Shown here one piece after another: positions 26,810 to 34,364 of a DNA stretch of 64,000 nt (the first letter of the stretch is position 1; each line of letters opens with the position of its first letter). Position numbers and translations under genes: made by a program. Origin of the DNA: Enterobacter sp. RHBSTW-00994 (lineage in GTDB: Bacteria > Pseudomonadota > Gammaproteobacteria > Enterobacterales > Enterobacteriaceae); NCBI RefSeq assembly GCF_013782625.1, contig NZ_CP056199.1, positions 1,692,588 to 1,756,587 of the forward strand, written 5' to 3'. The notes under the pieces were generated by a model. The model was not told the DNA's origin. It made no database searches and was given only the letters and a program-made list of their open reading frames with translations.

Positions 26810-27900
26810 TACGCGACCTCCTTCGTGACAGCAGGGATGTGTGAGCGGCACTGCATCAGCGGTTGAATGCGCTCGCCGAAGGTTTCAACACCGGTCAGAA
26901 AATCGTCAAAGGTCAACAGAACACCTTCTGCCCCTGGCACGTTAGCCACGTCGTCGAGCATTCGTGCCACACTGGCGTAAGAGCCGACCAGCGTGCCCAT
27001 ATTGATGTTGACTGCTGAAGTCGGGTCAGCCATCTGGCGAACGTTGGTATCGGAGCCGGAGCGGGTATCTTTCTGGCTCTGCTCGGTGAGCCAGCTCAGG
27101 GCTTCGTCATCGGCGCCATCCTTGTAGCATTCCCATTTTGCGCGCGCAGCGTCGTCGGTTTCGTCGGCGATCACCATAAACAACACGTAGGAACCCACGT
27201 CACGTCCGGTTTTGTCGGCGGCGTCTTTCATGCGTGCGGCGGTTGGCGCGAAGGCTGTCGGGGTATTAACGCCTTTTCCGAAGCAGAAGTTGAAGTCCGC
27301 GTATTTTGCAGAGAATTCCATGCCAGCATCGCTCTGTCCGGCACAGATAACCTTCATCGGCACAGAGGGCTGTGGGCTGACACGACAATCATTCATGGTG
27401 AAGTAGTCGCCTTTGAAGTCGCTCTTGCCAGTTCCCCACAGATCGCGCAATACCTGGACGTACTCCGTCAGGTACTCATAGCGACGGGAAAAGTATTCGT
27501 CGCCCGGCCAAATCCCCATCTGGTCATATTCTGGCTTTTGCCAGCCGGTGACGAGGTTAACGCCAAAACGGCCACCTGAGATGGAGTCGATGGTTGATGC
27601 CATTCGCGCCACAATGGCCGGGGGCAGGGTGAGGGTGGCTGCTGTTGCGTAAATCTGGATGCGCGATGTCACGGCTGCCAGCCCTGCCATCAGGGTGAAG
27701 GACTCCAGATTGTGATCCCAGAATTCGGTCTTGCCGCCAAAACCGCGCAGTTTGATCATCGACAGCGCAAAATCGAAATGGTAATGCTCGGCTTTCTGCA
27801 CAATCGCCTTATTCAGCTCAAAGGTTGGCATGTACTGCGGCGCGGTGGTGGAGATCAGCCAGCCGTTGTTACCAATAGGTACGAATACGCCAATTTTCAT
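26809..27900 (-). CDS. rutA: Pyrimidine monooxygenase
   Basis: A 363-residue luciferase-like (LLM class) FMN-dependent monooxygenase that opens the uracil ring between N3 and C4, using reduced FMN from Rut[19 protein letters not shown] marks the start at 27898-27900; [18 protein letters not shown] and the C-terminal [11 protein letters not shown] are family motifs. The length equals that of E. coli RutA with this start. First gene of rutABCDEFG. Confidence 0.95.
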   Translation of the reverse strand: MKIGVFVPIGNNGWLISTTAPQYMPTFELNKAIVQKAEHYHFDFALSMIKLRGFGGKTEFWDHNLESFTLMAGLAAVTSRIQIYATAATLTLPPAIVARMASTIDSISGGRFGVNLVTGWQKPEYDQMGIWPGDEYFSRRYEYLTEYVQVLRDLWGTGKSDFKGDYFTMNDCRVSPQPSVPMKVICAGQSDAGMEFSAKYADFNFCFGKGVNTPTAFAPTAARMKDAADKTGRDVGSYVLFMVIADETDDAARAKWECYKDGADDEALSWLTEQSQKDTRSGSDTNVRQMADPTSAVNINMGTLVGSYASVARMLDDVANVPGAEGVLLTFDDFLTGVETFGERIQPLMQCRSHIPAVTKEVA

Positions 27901-28221
27901 CACGAACCTCTCTTCATCTCTGTATGGGGTGAAAGTCAGACGTGGCGCTGCATCCTGCATATCCTGTTCAGCCTCGTGAACAAGGTTTTGCAAAGGAGAT
28001 GCCAGTTTTGAAAATGACTGTGTTATTAATGTGTTAACGCAAAGTTGATGAAATGAAGGCTAAAAAAACGGACTAAATGGTCAAAAACATTGCACAGAAA
28101 TCAGGCGTTCATGCGCGATTGAGGTGCAGGGCATGATGAAGGGAATGCAGCAAGGGAGGGTGAAAAAGGGCGGGGGAAAGTGGCAACGATCCCGGCCCTG
28201 ACCGGGATCGCAGGTTAGCGT
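27901..28221. promoter_or_regulatory. rutA upstream region with RutR operator candidate
   Basis: At 28069-28084 the sequence CGGACTA-AA-TGGTCAA matches the RutR consensus TTGACCA-N2-TGGTCAA perfectly in one half and partly in the other. It lies about 170 bp upstream of the rutA start. A CG-rich hairpin, CGATCCCGG/CCGGGATCG, is at 28187-28210 next to the convergently arranged end of the SymE gene. RutR represses rut genes when uracil is low (known in E. coli). Confidence 0.6.
28187..28210. terminator. Hairpin after the SymE-like gene
   Basis: A perfect 9-bp stem, CGATCCCGG (28187-28195) and CCGGGATCG (28202-28210), lies 12 bp beyond the stop of the SymE-like gene. There is no T run, so it may be Rho-assisted or protect the mRNA end. 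Confidence 0.5.
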
Positions 28222-28686
28222 TTACCGGGGCTTCACAGGCCCGTTCACGCGTTTGTGCTCCGGCTGATCGCCCGTATCATTAAGCGCCCCCGGGAATGTC
28301 GCCAGCCACGCTTTCACCTTGAGCTTATTGGTATGCACTGCGCTTAACCCTTCTAAACAGCCCCATAGCTCGCGCGTATTCTGCGGGGTGATCACAATGC
28401 AATCCGGCATCACGCGGATTTTTACCGCGCGGCCATACGCAAACCCGGCGCGGGACAGCCACTCCCCGGACAGCGGCAGATAATTGTTCTCCATTCGCGT
28501 ATACAGCTCACCGCAGGATGAACCCGTCTCATCCCTCGCGTGAACACGCCCGGAATGGGTGGGATCCCCATGCAACGTCCGTGGGTTCTTTTTGCGTACC
28601 TGCTCGCGAATTTCTTCACCATTTTCAAATACTGCATTTTCCGTTTGGGCAACAGCCCGCTCTGGCATAAAATTCTTCGCAGCCAT
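28222..28686 (-). CDS. SymE-like toxin (AbrB fold)
   Basis: A 154-residue protein with a SymE-type domain in residues about 62-110: YLPLSGEWLSRAGFAYGR, then VKIRVMPDCIVITPQN, matching the SymE core (L-x-G-x-WL-x-x-AGF ... V-x-V-x-x-G-C-IVL). SymE toxins are endoribonuclease or nucleoid-binding proteins, kept silent by an antisense RNA (SymR) in E. coli. This one is longer than E. coli SymE (113), with a basic N-terminal region of about 60 residues and a Pro-rich tail. Start ATG 28684-28686 with AGGAG six bases upstream. No LexA box was found. Part of the islet between rutA and rutR. Confidence 0.8.
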   Translation of the reverse strand: MAAKNFMPERAVAQTENAVFENGEEIREQVRKKNPRTLHGDPTHSGRVHARDETGSSCGELYTRMENNYLPLSGEWLSRAGFAYGRAVKIRVMPDCIVITPQNTRELWGCLEGLSAVHTNKLKVKAWLATFPGALNDTGDQPEHKRVNGPVKPR

Positions 28687-29420
28687 ATTCAACTCCTGTT
28701 TAGTTGTTTTGTGGTTAGCGGTATAAAGGTGCTGTTACACCTTTTTACCGCGATCTCGTTTATCTACTTTCCTGTCTAAAACTCACTGCTTGTGTTGGGT
28801 GGTTTCACTACGCCGATTATACCCTTATGGATAAATACACAGGGGTAAAATGGTCGGGGAAATAGTGAAAATGCGAGGCGGCTCGAGGAAAGGTGTGGGG
28901 GGACTTGAGGGGCTGGTTTGAGCGAGGAATGGACCTTCTCGCCCTATACGGATAGAAAGCAAAAATTGATGTTCCAACTTCCTGATAATTAGTTTTTTGC
29001 AACAATCACGACAGTAGCTTTTAATATTCTTATTACTCATTTTTCATCTTTTAATTTTAAACGCCCAAGCGTTATGCAGCGTGAACACTCCATTGTTATT
29101 ACAAGCTGTCACAGAATATTAAGTTTAATATACATAATTCTACATCGTTTTTTCGCAGCTAACATTTCTAATGGTTGAATCTTAAGGTGTCCCTCCTGCC
29201 CACCCTATCCAAAACCCACACCACGTTTCCCCGCGATACAGTAAAGGCCCATCATTTAAGATACCACTCAAAACAGTAATGATAACTATTTGCATCAGTG
29301 TGCTATGTTGAACGCGCTTAAAACAAGATCTGGTTCTCATGGCGGAAGATAAGACTCATCGCGTGGGAAAACCCTGTGGCTGCGTTGAGAAGCAGCATCA
29401 ATACAATTTATGGAGAGAAG
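28687..29420. other. 734-bp intergenic region of the rutA-rutR islet, with a Fur box
   Basis: This stretch separates the divergent SymE-like and YncE-like genes. It is AT-rich with polypyrimidine patches. No convincing coding frame is seen. The only clear element is the Fur-box match at 29275-29293. An antisense RNA to the SymE-like gene could start near 28690-28780 but nothing in the sequence proves it. Confidence 0.5.
29275..29293. promoter_or_regulatory. Fur-box candidate upstream of the YncE-like gene
   Basis: AGTAATGATAACTATTTGC matches the 19-bp Fur consensus GATAATGATAATCATTATC at 13 positions, with a run of nine identical bases (TAATGATAA). It lies about 130 bp before the YncE-like start. 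Iron-responsive control is inferred. Confidence 0.6.
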
Positions 29421-30782
29421 ATGAGAAGAATTTCAGTCTGGTCAGTACTGTTGGCCTCAGCTATTGCGATATCAACTGCCACAACGGCATACGCCGATAG
29501 CCAATGGACAGCCACCACCACGACCTTTCCTGGTAGCATCCGTGCCGGGTCACGGGAAGTTCCCGTCAAGCCCGGAGATAAAACGGTTATAGCCATTAAG
29601 AGCTTGCAGGCGGGCACGACCGTCACCATTCTCAATGGTGCTGAAGTCCTGACACCGAAACCACTGACCGCCGACGAGAAGGGAAACCTCAATATTCCGT
29701 TGACCGTTCCGGCCGATGCCGCAACAGGCCTTCATCCACTCACTGTTATTACGCAAAACCCCGCGAGCGCTTCGCAGGTCATGTTGAAATTGTCCCAGAT
29801 TGTCCCGCCAAAAAACACGGAGGCTTTCAGGCTGCAAACAACGTCCGTCGGTGAGCGGGCTTACCAGTCGGCAGTGTCGGCTGACGGAAAGCTGTTCGTG
29901 ACCTCTGCACGCGGCCCGAAGGATGGTAGCCGCCTAATGAGACTGAATGCCAGAACCCTGGCTGTCGAAGCGGAGGCAACACTGCCTAAAGACAAAAAGG
30001 GTGAGCAGATTGGTGTCTTCGGCGTCGGTGTTGATAATGCCCATAATCAGGTCTGGACGACGAACACCCTTGCCGAGACGGTGACCGTCTATGACGCAAA
30101 AACGCTTTCCGTTGTGAAGGTTTTCCCGGAGGGATCGGTCTCGCATCCACGCGATGTGGTTATTGATGAAGACAACAATCGGGCCTATGTCAGCGCGGCG
30201 CTGACCGGTTTTGTCGAAGTGTATGACACCAAAACGCTGGAGCACATCGGTCAGTTGGAGTTTGTGGTGGAGCGTGGCAAAAACCTGTTTAACAGTACCG
30301 ATCTTATCCTCGATAGCGCTGGCGGCAAGCTCTACGGCGTCAGCCGCGATACGCCATGGGTAGGCTGGATTGATCTCAAAACCGGCAAGAGTACGACGGT
30401 GAAAGTACCTCAGGCGCAGGGCGCAACCGACATCGCTCGCGATCCGCAGACTGGCCGTCTGTATGTCGCGTCCCAGGAGACGAACAATGTCGTGGTTCTT
30501 GATGCGGACGGTAAGGTACTTGCGGATACCTATATTGGTGCCGGGGGAGTATCTGTCGTCTGGGATCCGGTGACATCGCAGGTTTTCGCCGCCACGCGTG
30601 CAGGCGGAACCGTAGCAGTGCTGAACAAGGACGGTAAACTGGTCGCTAATATCCCGGTGGATGATACGCCAAACAACCTGACCGCCGGGCCTGATGGCGC
30701 AGTTTATCTGGTGTCTATGTATGGCTCGACCGGGGATAAAGTTCAGACAGGCTCAGTGACGAAAATCACCGCCAAAAAATAA
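29421..30782 (+). CDS. YncE-like periplasmic beta-propeller protein with N-terminal Ig-like domain
   Basis: A 453-residue exported protein (signal peptide MRRISVWSVLLASAIAISTA..., cleaved after AYA). Residues about 25-130 form an Ig-like domain (VPVKPGDKTVIAIKSLQAGT). The rest is a seven-bladed YVTN/NHL-type propeller with repeats such as VYDAKTLSVVKVF, VYDTKTLEHIGQL, LYVASQETNNVVVLD. E. coli YncE is a Fur-regulated periplasmic propeller that binds DNA and travels with the TonB receptor YncD; here no receptor is adjacent. Start ATG 29421 with GGAG upstream. A Fur box precedes the gene. Role in iron or metal stress is inferred. Confidence 0.82.
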   Translation: MRRISVWSVLLASAIAISTATTAYADSQWTATTTTFPGSIRAGSREVPVKPGDKTVIAIKSLQAGTTVTILNGAEVLTPKPLTADEKGNLNIPLTVPADAATGLHPLTVITQNPASASQVMLKLSQIVPPKNTEAFRLQTTSVGERAYQSAVSADGKLFVTSARGPKDGSRLMRLNARTLAVEAEATLPKDKKGEQIGVFGVGVDNAHNQVWTTNTLAETVTVYDAKTLSVVKVFPEGSVSHPRDVVIDEDNNRAYVSAALTGFVEVYDTKTLEHIGQLEFVVERGKNLFNSTDLILDSAGGKLYGVSRDTPWVGWIDLKTGKSTTVKVPQAQGATDIARDPQTGRLYVASQETNNVVVLDADGKVLADTYIGAGGVSVVWDPVTSQVFAATRAGGTVAVLNKDGKLVANIPVDDTPNNLTAGPDGAVYLVSMYGSTGDKVQTGSVTKITAKK

Positions 30783-31102
30783 CGGCATGAGTCCGCCTGG
30801 TTAGTCGCAGGCAGGTCAGCCTGGCATTATTATTAACCCCCTGTCACCTGTGGGCCGGGGGTATGTTTTAGCATATCTGATCGGTATTCACATTTTTTTA
30901 CTCGTGGCTGATTGACGTCCATAGCGAGCAATCAACACAACGTTCCAACAAATACCCCGCGTTGCAATGTCTGCTGTACCAGGCAGCCCATATGCGAGTG
31001 TCTAAGAGGCTACTTTGAGCGAGGGGCGGACGTTACTTTAATGATCAAAAGGCATGAGGCAGAGTACTCGATGTAAAGGATGGCCACGAACACATTAGCG
31101 AT
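30783..31102. other. Intergenic region between YncE-like and LysR genes
   Basis: A 320-bp convergent spacer. CCCCCTG...GGGCCGGGGG at about 30837-30861 could be a weak hairpin for the YncE-like gene. No coding frame or clear terminator is seen. Confidence 0.4.
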
Positions 31103-32005
31103 TCAGGTTGTTATTAATTCTGAGCATAAGTCGATAAATGCACGAAGTTTGGGTTGATTTCTGGCTGCTCTGGAAAAATAAAGGAATAGTCCATCGTTAC
31201 CCGGAGAAAGATCCAGCAAGGCCGCGTCCAGAGAACCATTAGCCAGTTCACGAGAAGTGTGAAAGGTGGAGGAATAAATCAACCCTGCCCCCCTAACAGC
31301 GAGGCTACGCATTAATTCTCCGTCATTCACGGTAATCAACCCACGAGGCTCAAACTTTTTATTTTCATTGTCTTCAATAAACTCCCAGCGATAAACATCC
31401 CCTTTTTCAGGACGACGAAAGCGAATGCATTCATGTTGTTCGAGGTCTTGCGTTTTTTTCGGCTTTCCATATTTTTGGAAATATTCGGGAGAACCGAATA
31501 CCGCCCACCTGAATGGCGGTGAGAGTCTGATGGCAATCATGTCCTGCTCAATATATGAACCGATCATAATTCCTGCATCATAACCCTCTGAAACGAAATT
31601 CTCGTGTCGGTTACTTACCGTAATATCAATATGTATATTCGGCCATGCCTCTCTGAATGCAGGTAAAAGAGGTTCGAGAACATGAGGGAGCGCAAGGCGT
31701 TCTACAATCAGTTTCAGCGTTCCTGTTGGCAACTTTGCTGATTGCGCGACGTCTTCAAAACTCGTTGCAATTATCTGGGCTGCTGGGGCGATTTGCTGAA
31801 GAAGATGCTCGCCTGTTTCCGTTAGTGACATTCTGCGCGTCGTCCTATGGAAAAGTGGCGCTCCAAGGCGATGTTCAAGCCGTTGCAAAGCCAGACTTAC
31901 AGCGCCCGGCGTTTTGCCCATATCAAGAGCTGCCTTTCTAACGCTCAAGCGCTTTGCAATGGCCAGAAACTCGTTTAAACCGTCAAAGATATCGGACTGA
32001 CCCAT
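31103..32005 (-). CDS. LysR-family transcriptional regulator
   Basis: A 300-residue LysR-type regulator with an N-terminal HTH (FLAIAKRLSVRKAALDMGKTPGAVSLALQRLEHRLGAPLFHRTTRRM) of the CrgA/PA2206-like subgroup and an effector domain with SNRHENFVSEGYDAGI. The ATG at 32003-32005 is preferred because AGAGG lies six bases before it; a start five codons upstream is possible. It is divergent from the exported DJ-1-like gene, which it probably controls. Effector unknown; this subgroup often responds to reactive or toxic small molecules. Confidence 0.88.
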   Translation of the reverse strand: MGQSDIFDGLNEFLAIAKRLSVRKAALDMGKTPGAVSLALQRLEHRLGAPLFHRTTRRMSLTETGEHLLQQIAPAAQIIATSFEDVAQSAKLPTGTLKLIVERLALPHVLEPLLPAFREAWPNIHIDITVSNRHENFVSEGYDAGIMIGSYIEQDMIAIRLSPPFRWAVFGSPEYFQKYGKPKKTQDLEQHECIRFRRPEKGDVYRWEFIEDNENKKFEPRGLITVNDGELMRSLAVRGAGLIYSSTFHTSRELANGSLDAALLDLSPGNDGLFLYFSRAARNQPKLRAFIDLCSELITT

Positions 32006-32180
32006 GTAGCCTCTTGTCATATTATTTCTAAAACTTTGGAGATAACTTCATAGTAACATTAAGCAACAATGCAGAGTTATTACATCGTTTTTTTAAACAC
32101 ATTGTCCTTTTTTTACCGTCTGTTGGGCGCTACTTCTTTCAGTTAGAGTCGACTTACACGACCCACTGGAGAAATTACCT

Positions 32181-32945
32181 GTGACAATTTTGAAATTCTG
32201 TACATGCCTTTTTGCATCAGTTCTGTTCTGCGCGGTGTCTCCTCTTGCTCTTGCTCAAATCAGCGTAAAGGGAGAAAAAGTCCTTATTGTGGTATCCAGT
32301 CTGGATAAAAAAACGCCGGATCTGGTCGGGGGATTTTGGTTTCCTGAATTAACTCATCCTGTCGAAGTTTTTGATAAAGCGGGTGTGAGTTATGATATTG
32401 CAAGCCCTAAAGGTGGACTACCTCCCTTCGACGGGTTCGATCTGAAGGATCGGGCTAATCTCGATTTTTGGACGAATCCTGAGCACCGTAATAAATTAGC
32501 CAATTCTATTGCTCTGGAAAAAGTGAATCCGGAAAATTACAGCGCGATTCTGCTTGTCGGGGGACATGGTCCAATGTGGGATTTTGTTAATAACCCGCAA
32601 CTGATCCATATTGTCAGAACTATGTATGAGCACAACAGCATCATCAGTGCCGTTTGCCACGGGCCTGCCGGGCTGTTGAACGTTAAGCTCAGCAATGGCG
32701 AACTGTTGATCAAAGGACGTCATCTGACCGGATTTACCGCAGAAGAAGAAGCATATCGGCACTACGATAAAATTGTTCCATTTGAGCTGGAAGCGGCGTT
32801 AGAAAAAGATGGAGCACTCTTCGAGGAGGCTCCGATTTTCGAAAATAAAGTGGTTGTCGACGGGCGATTGATTACGGGACAGAACCCGGCATCGGCTAAA
32901 GCACTGGGCGAGGCTGTGGTAAATGCTCTACAAAAGAAAGTCTGA
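32181..32945 (+). CDS. Exported DJ-1/PfpI family protein (Hsp31-like)
   Basis: A 254-residue protein with a signal peptide (MTILKFCTCLFASVLFCAVS, cleavage near ALAQ). The mature part is a class-I glutamine-amidotransferase-like fold: the acidic partner is in GGFWFPELTHPVEVF and the nucleophile Cys in SAVCHGPAGLLN, as in Hsp31/DJ-1 glyoxalase-III-type proteins. Periplasmic location is unusual for this family. Start is a GTG at 32181 with GGAG nine bases upstream. Divergent from the LysR gene, 175 bp apart. Possible role: repair or detoxification of reactive carbonyls in the periplasm (inference). Confidence 0.85.
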   Translation: MTILKFCTCLFASVLFCAVSPLALAQISVKGEKVLIVVSSLDKKTPDLVGGFWFPELTHPVEVFDKAGVSYDIASPKGGLPPFDGFDLKDRANLDFWTNPEHRNKLANSIALEKVNPENYSAILLVGGHGPMWDFVNNPQLIHIVRTMYEHNSIISAVCHGPAGLLNVKLSNGELLIKGRHLTGFTAEEEAYRHYDKIVPFELEAALEKDGALFEEAPIFENKVVVDGRLITGQNPASAKALGEAVVNALQKKV

Positions 32946-33281
32946 TTAGCGTTTACAGTTTGCGTCAGGAGCGTTTTCCTGACGCATAACTATCTTTCAG
33001 GTCCGTGATAATTCTTTTTTGGTATGCCTCCGAATAATCTACAAAATGTCCGCTCCTGGCACATACCCGCCATTCCGGTCCCCCTCAACCGACCCACTAA
33101 AACCCCCAGTCAACCCCAGATATGACTCCTGCCTCCGTTTTCAATCATTTCCCCCCTACAACCCATCTCACACCACAACACATTCCCCTCATCAATTTTG
33201 CACAGCCCCTGCGCTACAGAATGTCGAGAGAAAGCAGGGGTTTTGCTATGCTGATGGCTAAGCAAAATAAGGAGAGCGGGT
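32946..33281. other. Intergenic region upstream of rutR, with terminator hairpin
   Basis: TGCGTCAGGA (32961-32970) and TCCTGACGCA (32977-32986) form a 10-bp stem right after the DJ-1-like gene and probably end its transcript. A second stem, CCCCTGC (33206-33212) with GCAGGGG (33234-33240) followed by TTTT, lies 40 bp before rutR and could attenuate its leader. The middle is C-rich and non-coding by eye. Confidence 0.5.
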
Positions 33282-33920
33282 ATGACACAAGGTGCAGTGA
33301 AAACAGCGGGTAAACGGTCCCAGGCGGTGAGCGCCAAGAAAAAGGCCATCCTGGGAGCGGCGCTGGACACCTTTTCGCAGTTTGGTATTCATGGCACTCG
33401 CCTTGAACAGGTGGCGGAGCAGGCTGGGGTATCAAAGACCAACTTGCTGTATTACTACCCGTCTAAAGAGGCGCTCTACGTTGCGGTGCTGCAACAGATT
33501 CTGGACATCTGGCTCGCCCCGCTTAAGGCGTTTCGCGAAGAGTTCACCCCGCTGGTGGCGATAAAAGAGTACATCCGCCTCAAGCTTGAGGTATCGCGTG
33601 ATTACCCGCAGGCATCGCGATTATTCTGTCTGGAGATGTTGCAGGGAGCGCCGTTGCTGAAGGCCGAGCTGACGGGAGACTTAAAACAGCTGGTTGCCGA
33701 TAAATCCGCCATTATTGCCGGATGGGTTGCCAACGGGAAACTTGCACCGGTCGATCCGCATCATCTGATCTTCATGATCTGGGCCTCAACCCAGCATTAT
33801 GCTGATTTTGCGGCCCAGGTTGAGGCTGTCACGGGCAAAACGTTGCAGGACGAAGCCTTTTTCCAGAATACCCTGGAAAACGTACAGCGGATGATTATTG
33901 AAGGGATCCGTGTGCGTTAG
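33282..33920 (+). CDS. rutR: Pyrimidine-responsive TetR-family regulator
   Basis: A 212-residue TetR-family protein nearly identical in pattern to E. coli RutR: N-terminal arm MTQGAVKTAGKRSQAVSAKK, HTH GTRLEQVAEQAGVSKTNLLYYYPSKEALY, and the ligand domain ending NVQRMIIEGIRVR. It senses uracil/thymine and controls rut, pyrimidine and purine genes. Here it is 5.4 kb from rutA instead of directly adjacent. Its stop overlaps the convergent LprI-like gene by 3 bp. Confidence 0.96.
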   Translation: MTQGAVKTAGKRSQAVSAKKKAILGAALDTFSQFGIHGTRLEQVAEQAGVSKTNLLYYYPSKEALYVAVLQQILDIWLAPLKAFREEFTPLVAIKEYIRLKLEVSRDYPQASRLFCLEMLQGAPLLKAELTGDLKQLVADKSAIIAGWVANGKLAPVDPHHLIFMIWASTQHYADFAAQVEAVTGKTLQDEAFFQNTLENVQRMIIEGIRVR

Positions 33921-34312
33921 TTTGCCGGGGGAAGAGGGCAACTTAAATCGCCTTCTTCACACTGCATCAGTGAGGCGAGAAACGCTTCGCGCTCGACCGT
34001 TTTTTCCGCCAGGCACTGGTTAACGATCATCGGTTGAACGCTGCCGCCTTCCGTGCCTGAGCCGATAAACGCGCAATCGGCATCACGTAGGGTGATCCAC
34101 GCCTGTTGTGCTTTTTTCAGCAGATCCCGCTGTGGTGCAGCGGCACGCTTTAACGCGGCCTGCCAGGTCTGGTTTAGCTTTTTATCGGCTGCCTGATATT
34201 GCTGTGCTGTACAGGTGTTCAGTTCCAGTTGCGTGCTGGCGTTGGCACACTCGTCTGCCAGCGCACTGGTGCTCAGCAGCAATGCCGCGCCTGCGATAAG
34301 AAATCGTTTCAT
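33917..34312 (-). CDS. Exported LprI-like (DUF1311) protein
   Basis: A 131-residue protein with a signal peptide (MKRFLIAGAALLLSTSALAD). Mature part has the DUF1311/LprI pattern CANASTQLELNTCTAQQYQAADKKLN and a second pair of cysteines (DADCAF; QMCEEGDLSC-like tail). The family includes mycobacterial LprI, a lysozyme inhibitor; that role here is uncertain. Start ATG 34310-34312 with GGGGAG upstream. Its stop overlaps rutR's by a few bases. Confidence 0.82.
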   Translation of the reverse strand: MKRFLIAGAALLLSTSALADECANASTQLELNTCTAQQYQAADKKLNQTWQAALKRAAAPQRDLLKKAQQAWITLRDADCAFIGSGTEGGSVQPMIVNQCLAEKTVEREAFLASLMQCEEGDLSCPLPPAN

Positions 34313-34324
34313 AAACTCCCCGAA

Positions 34325-34352
34325 TAAAAAAAGGCTCCGTCTCCGGAGCCTT
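34325..34352 (-). terminator. Terminator of putA
   Basis: Read on the reverse strand, AAGGCTCCG and CGGAGCCTT form a 9-bp stem followed by a long T run (AAAAAAA on the given strand, 34325-34332), 13 bp after the putA stop. Confidence 0.88.
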
Positions 34353-34364
34353 ATTAGCACAGCG

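Noticed and set aside
28687..28800. LexA (SOS) box upstream of the SymE-like gene
   Set aside because: No CTGT-N8-ACAG-like sequence with adequate match was found; several CTGT words occur without the second half.
28817..29040. Short reverse-strand open frames in the islet spacer
   Set aside because: No RBS, low-complexity composition and overlapping alternative frames; no family resemblance.
28916..31030. Shared 11-mer TTTGAGCGAGG at about 28918 and 31014 flanking part of the islet
   Set aside because: Too short and the surrounding bases do not align well enough to call attachment sites or an insertion repeat.
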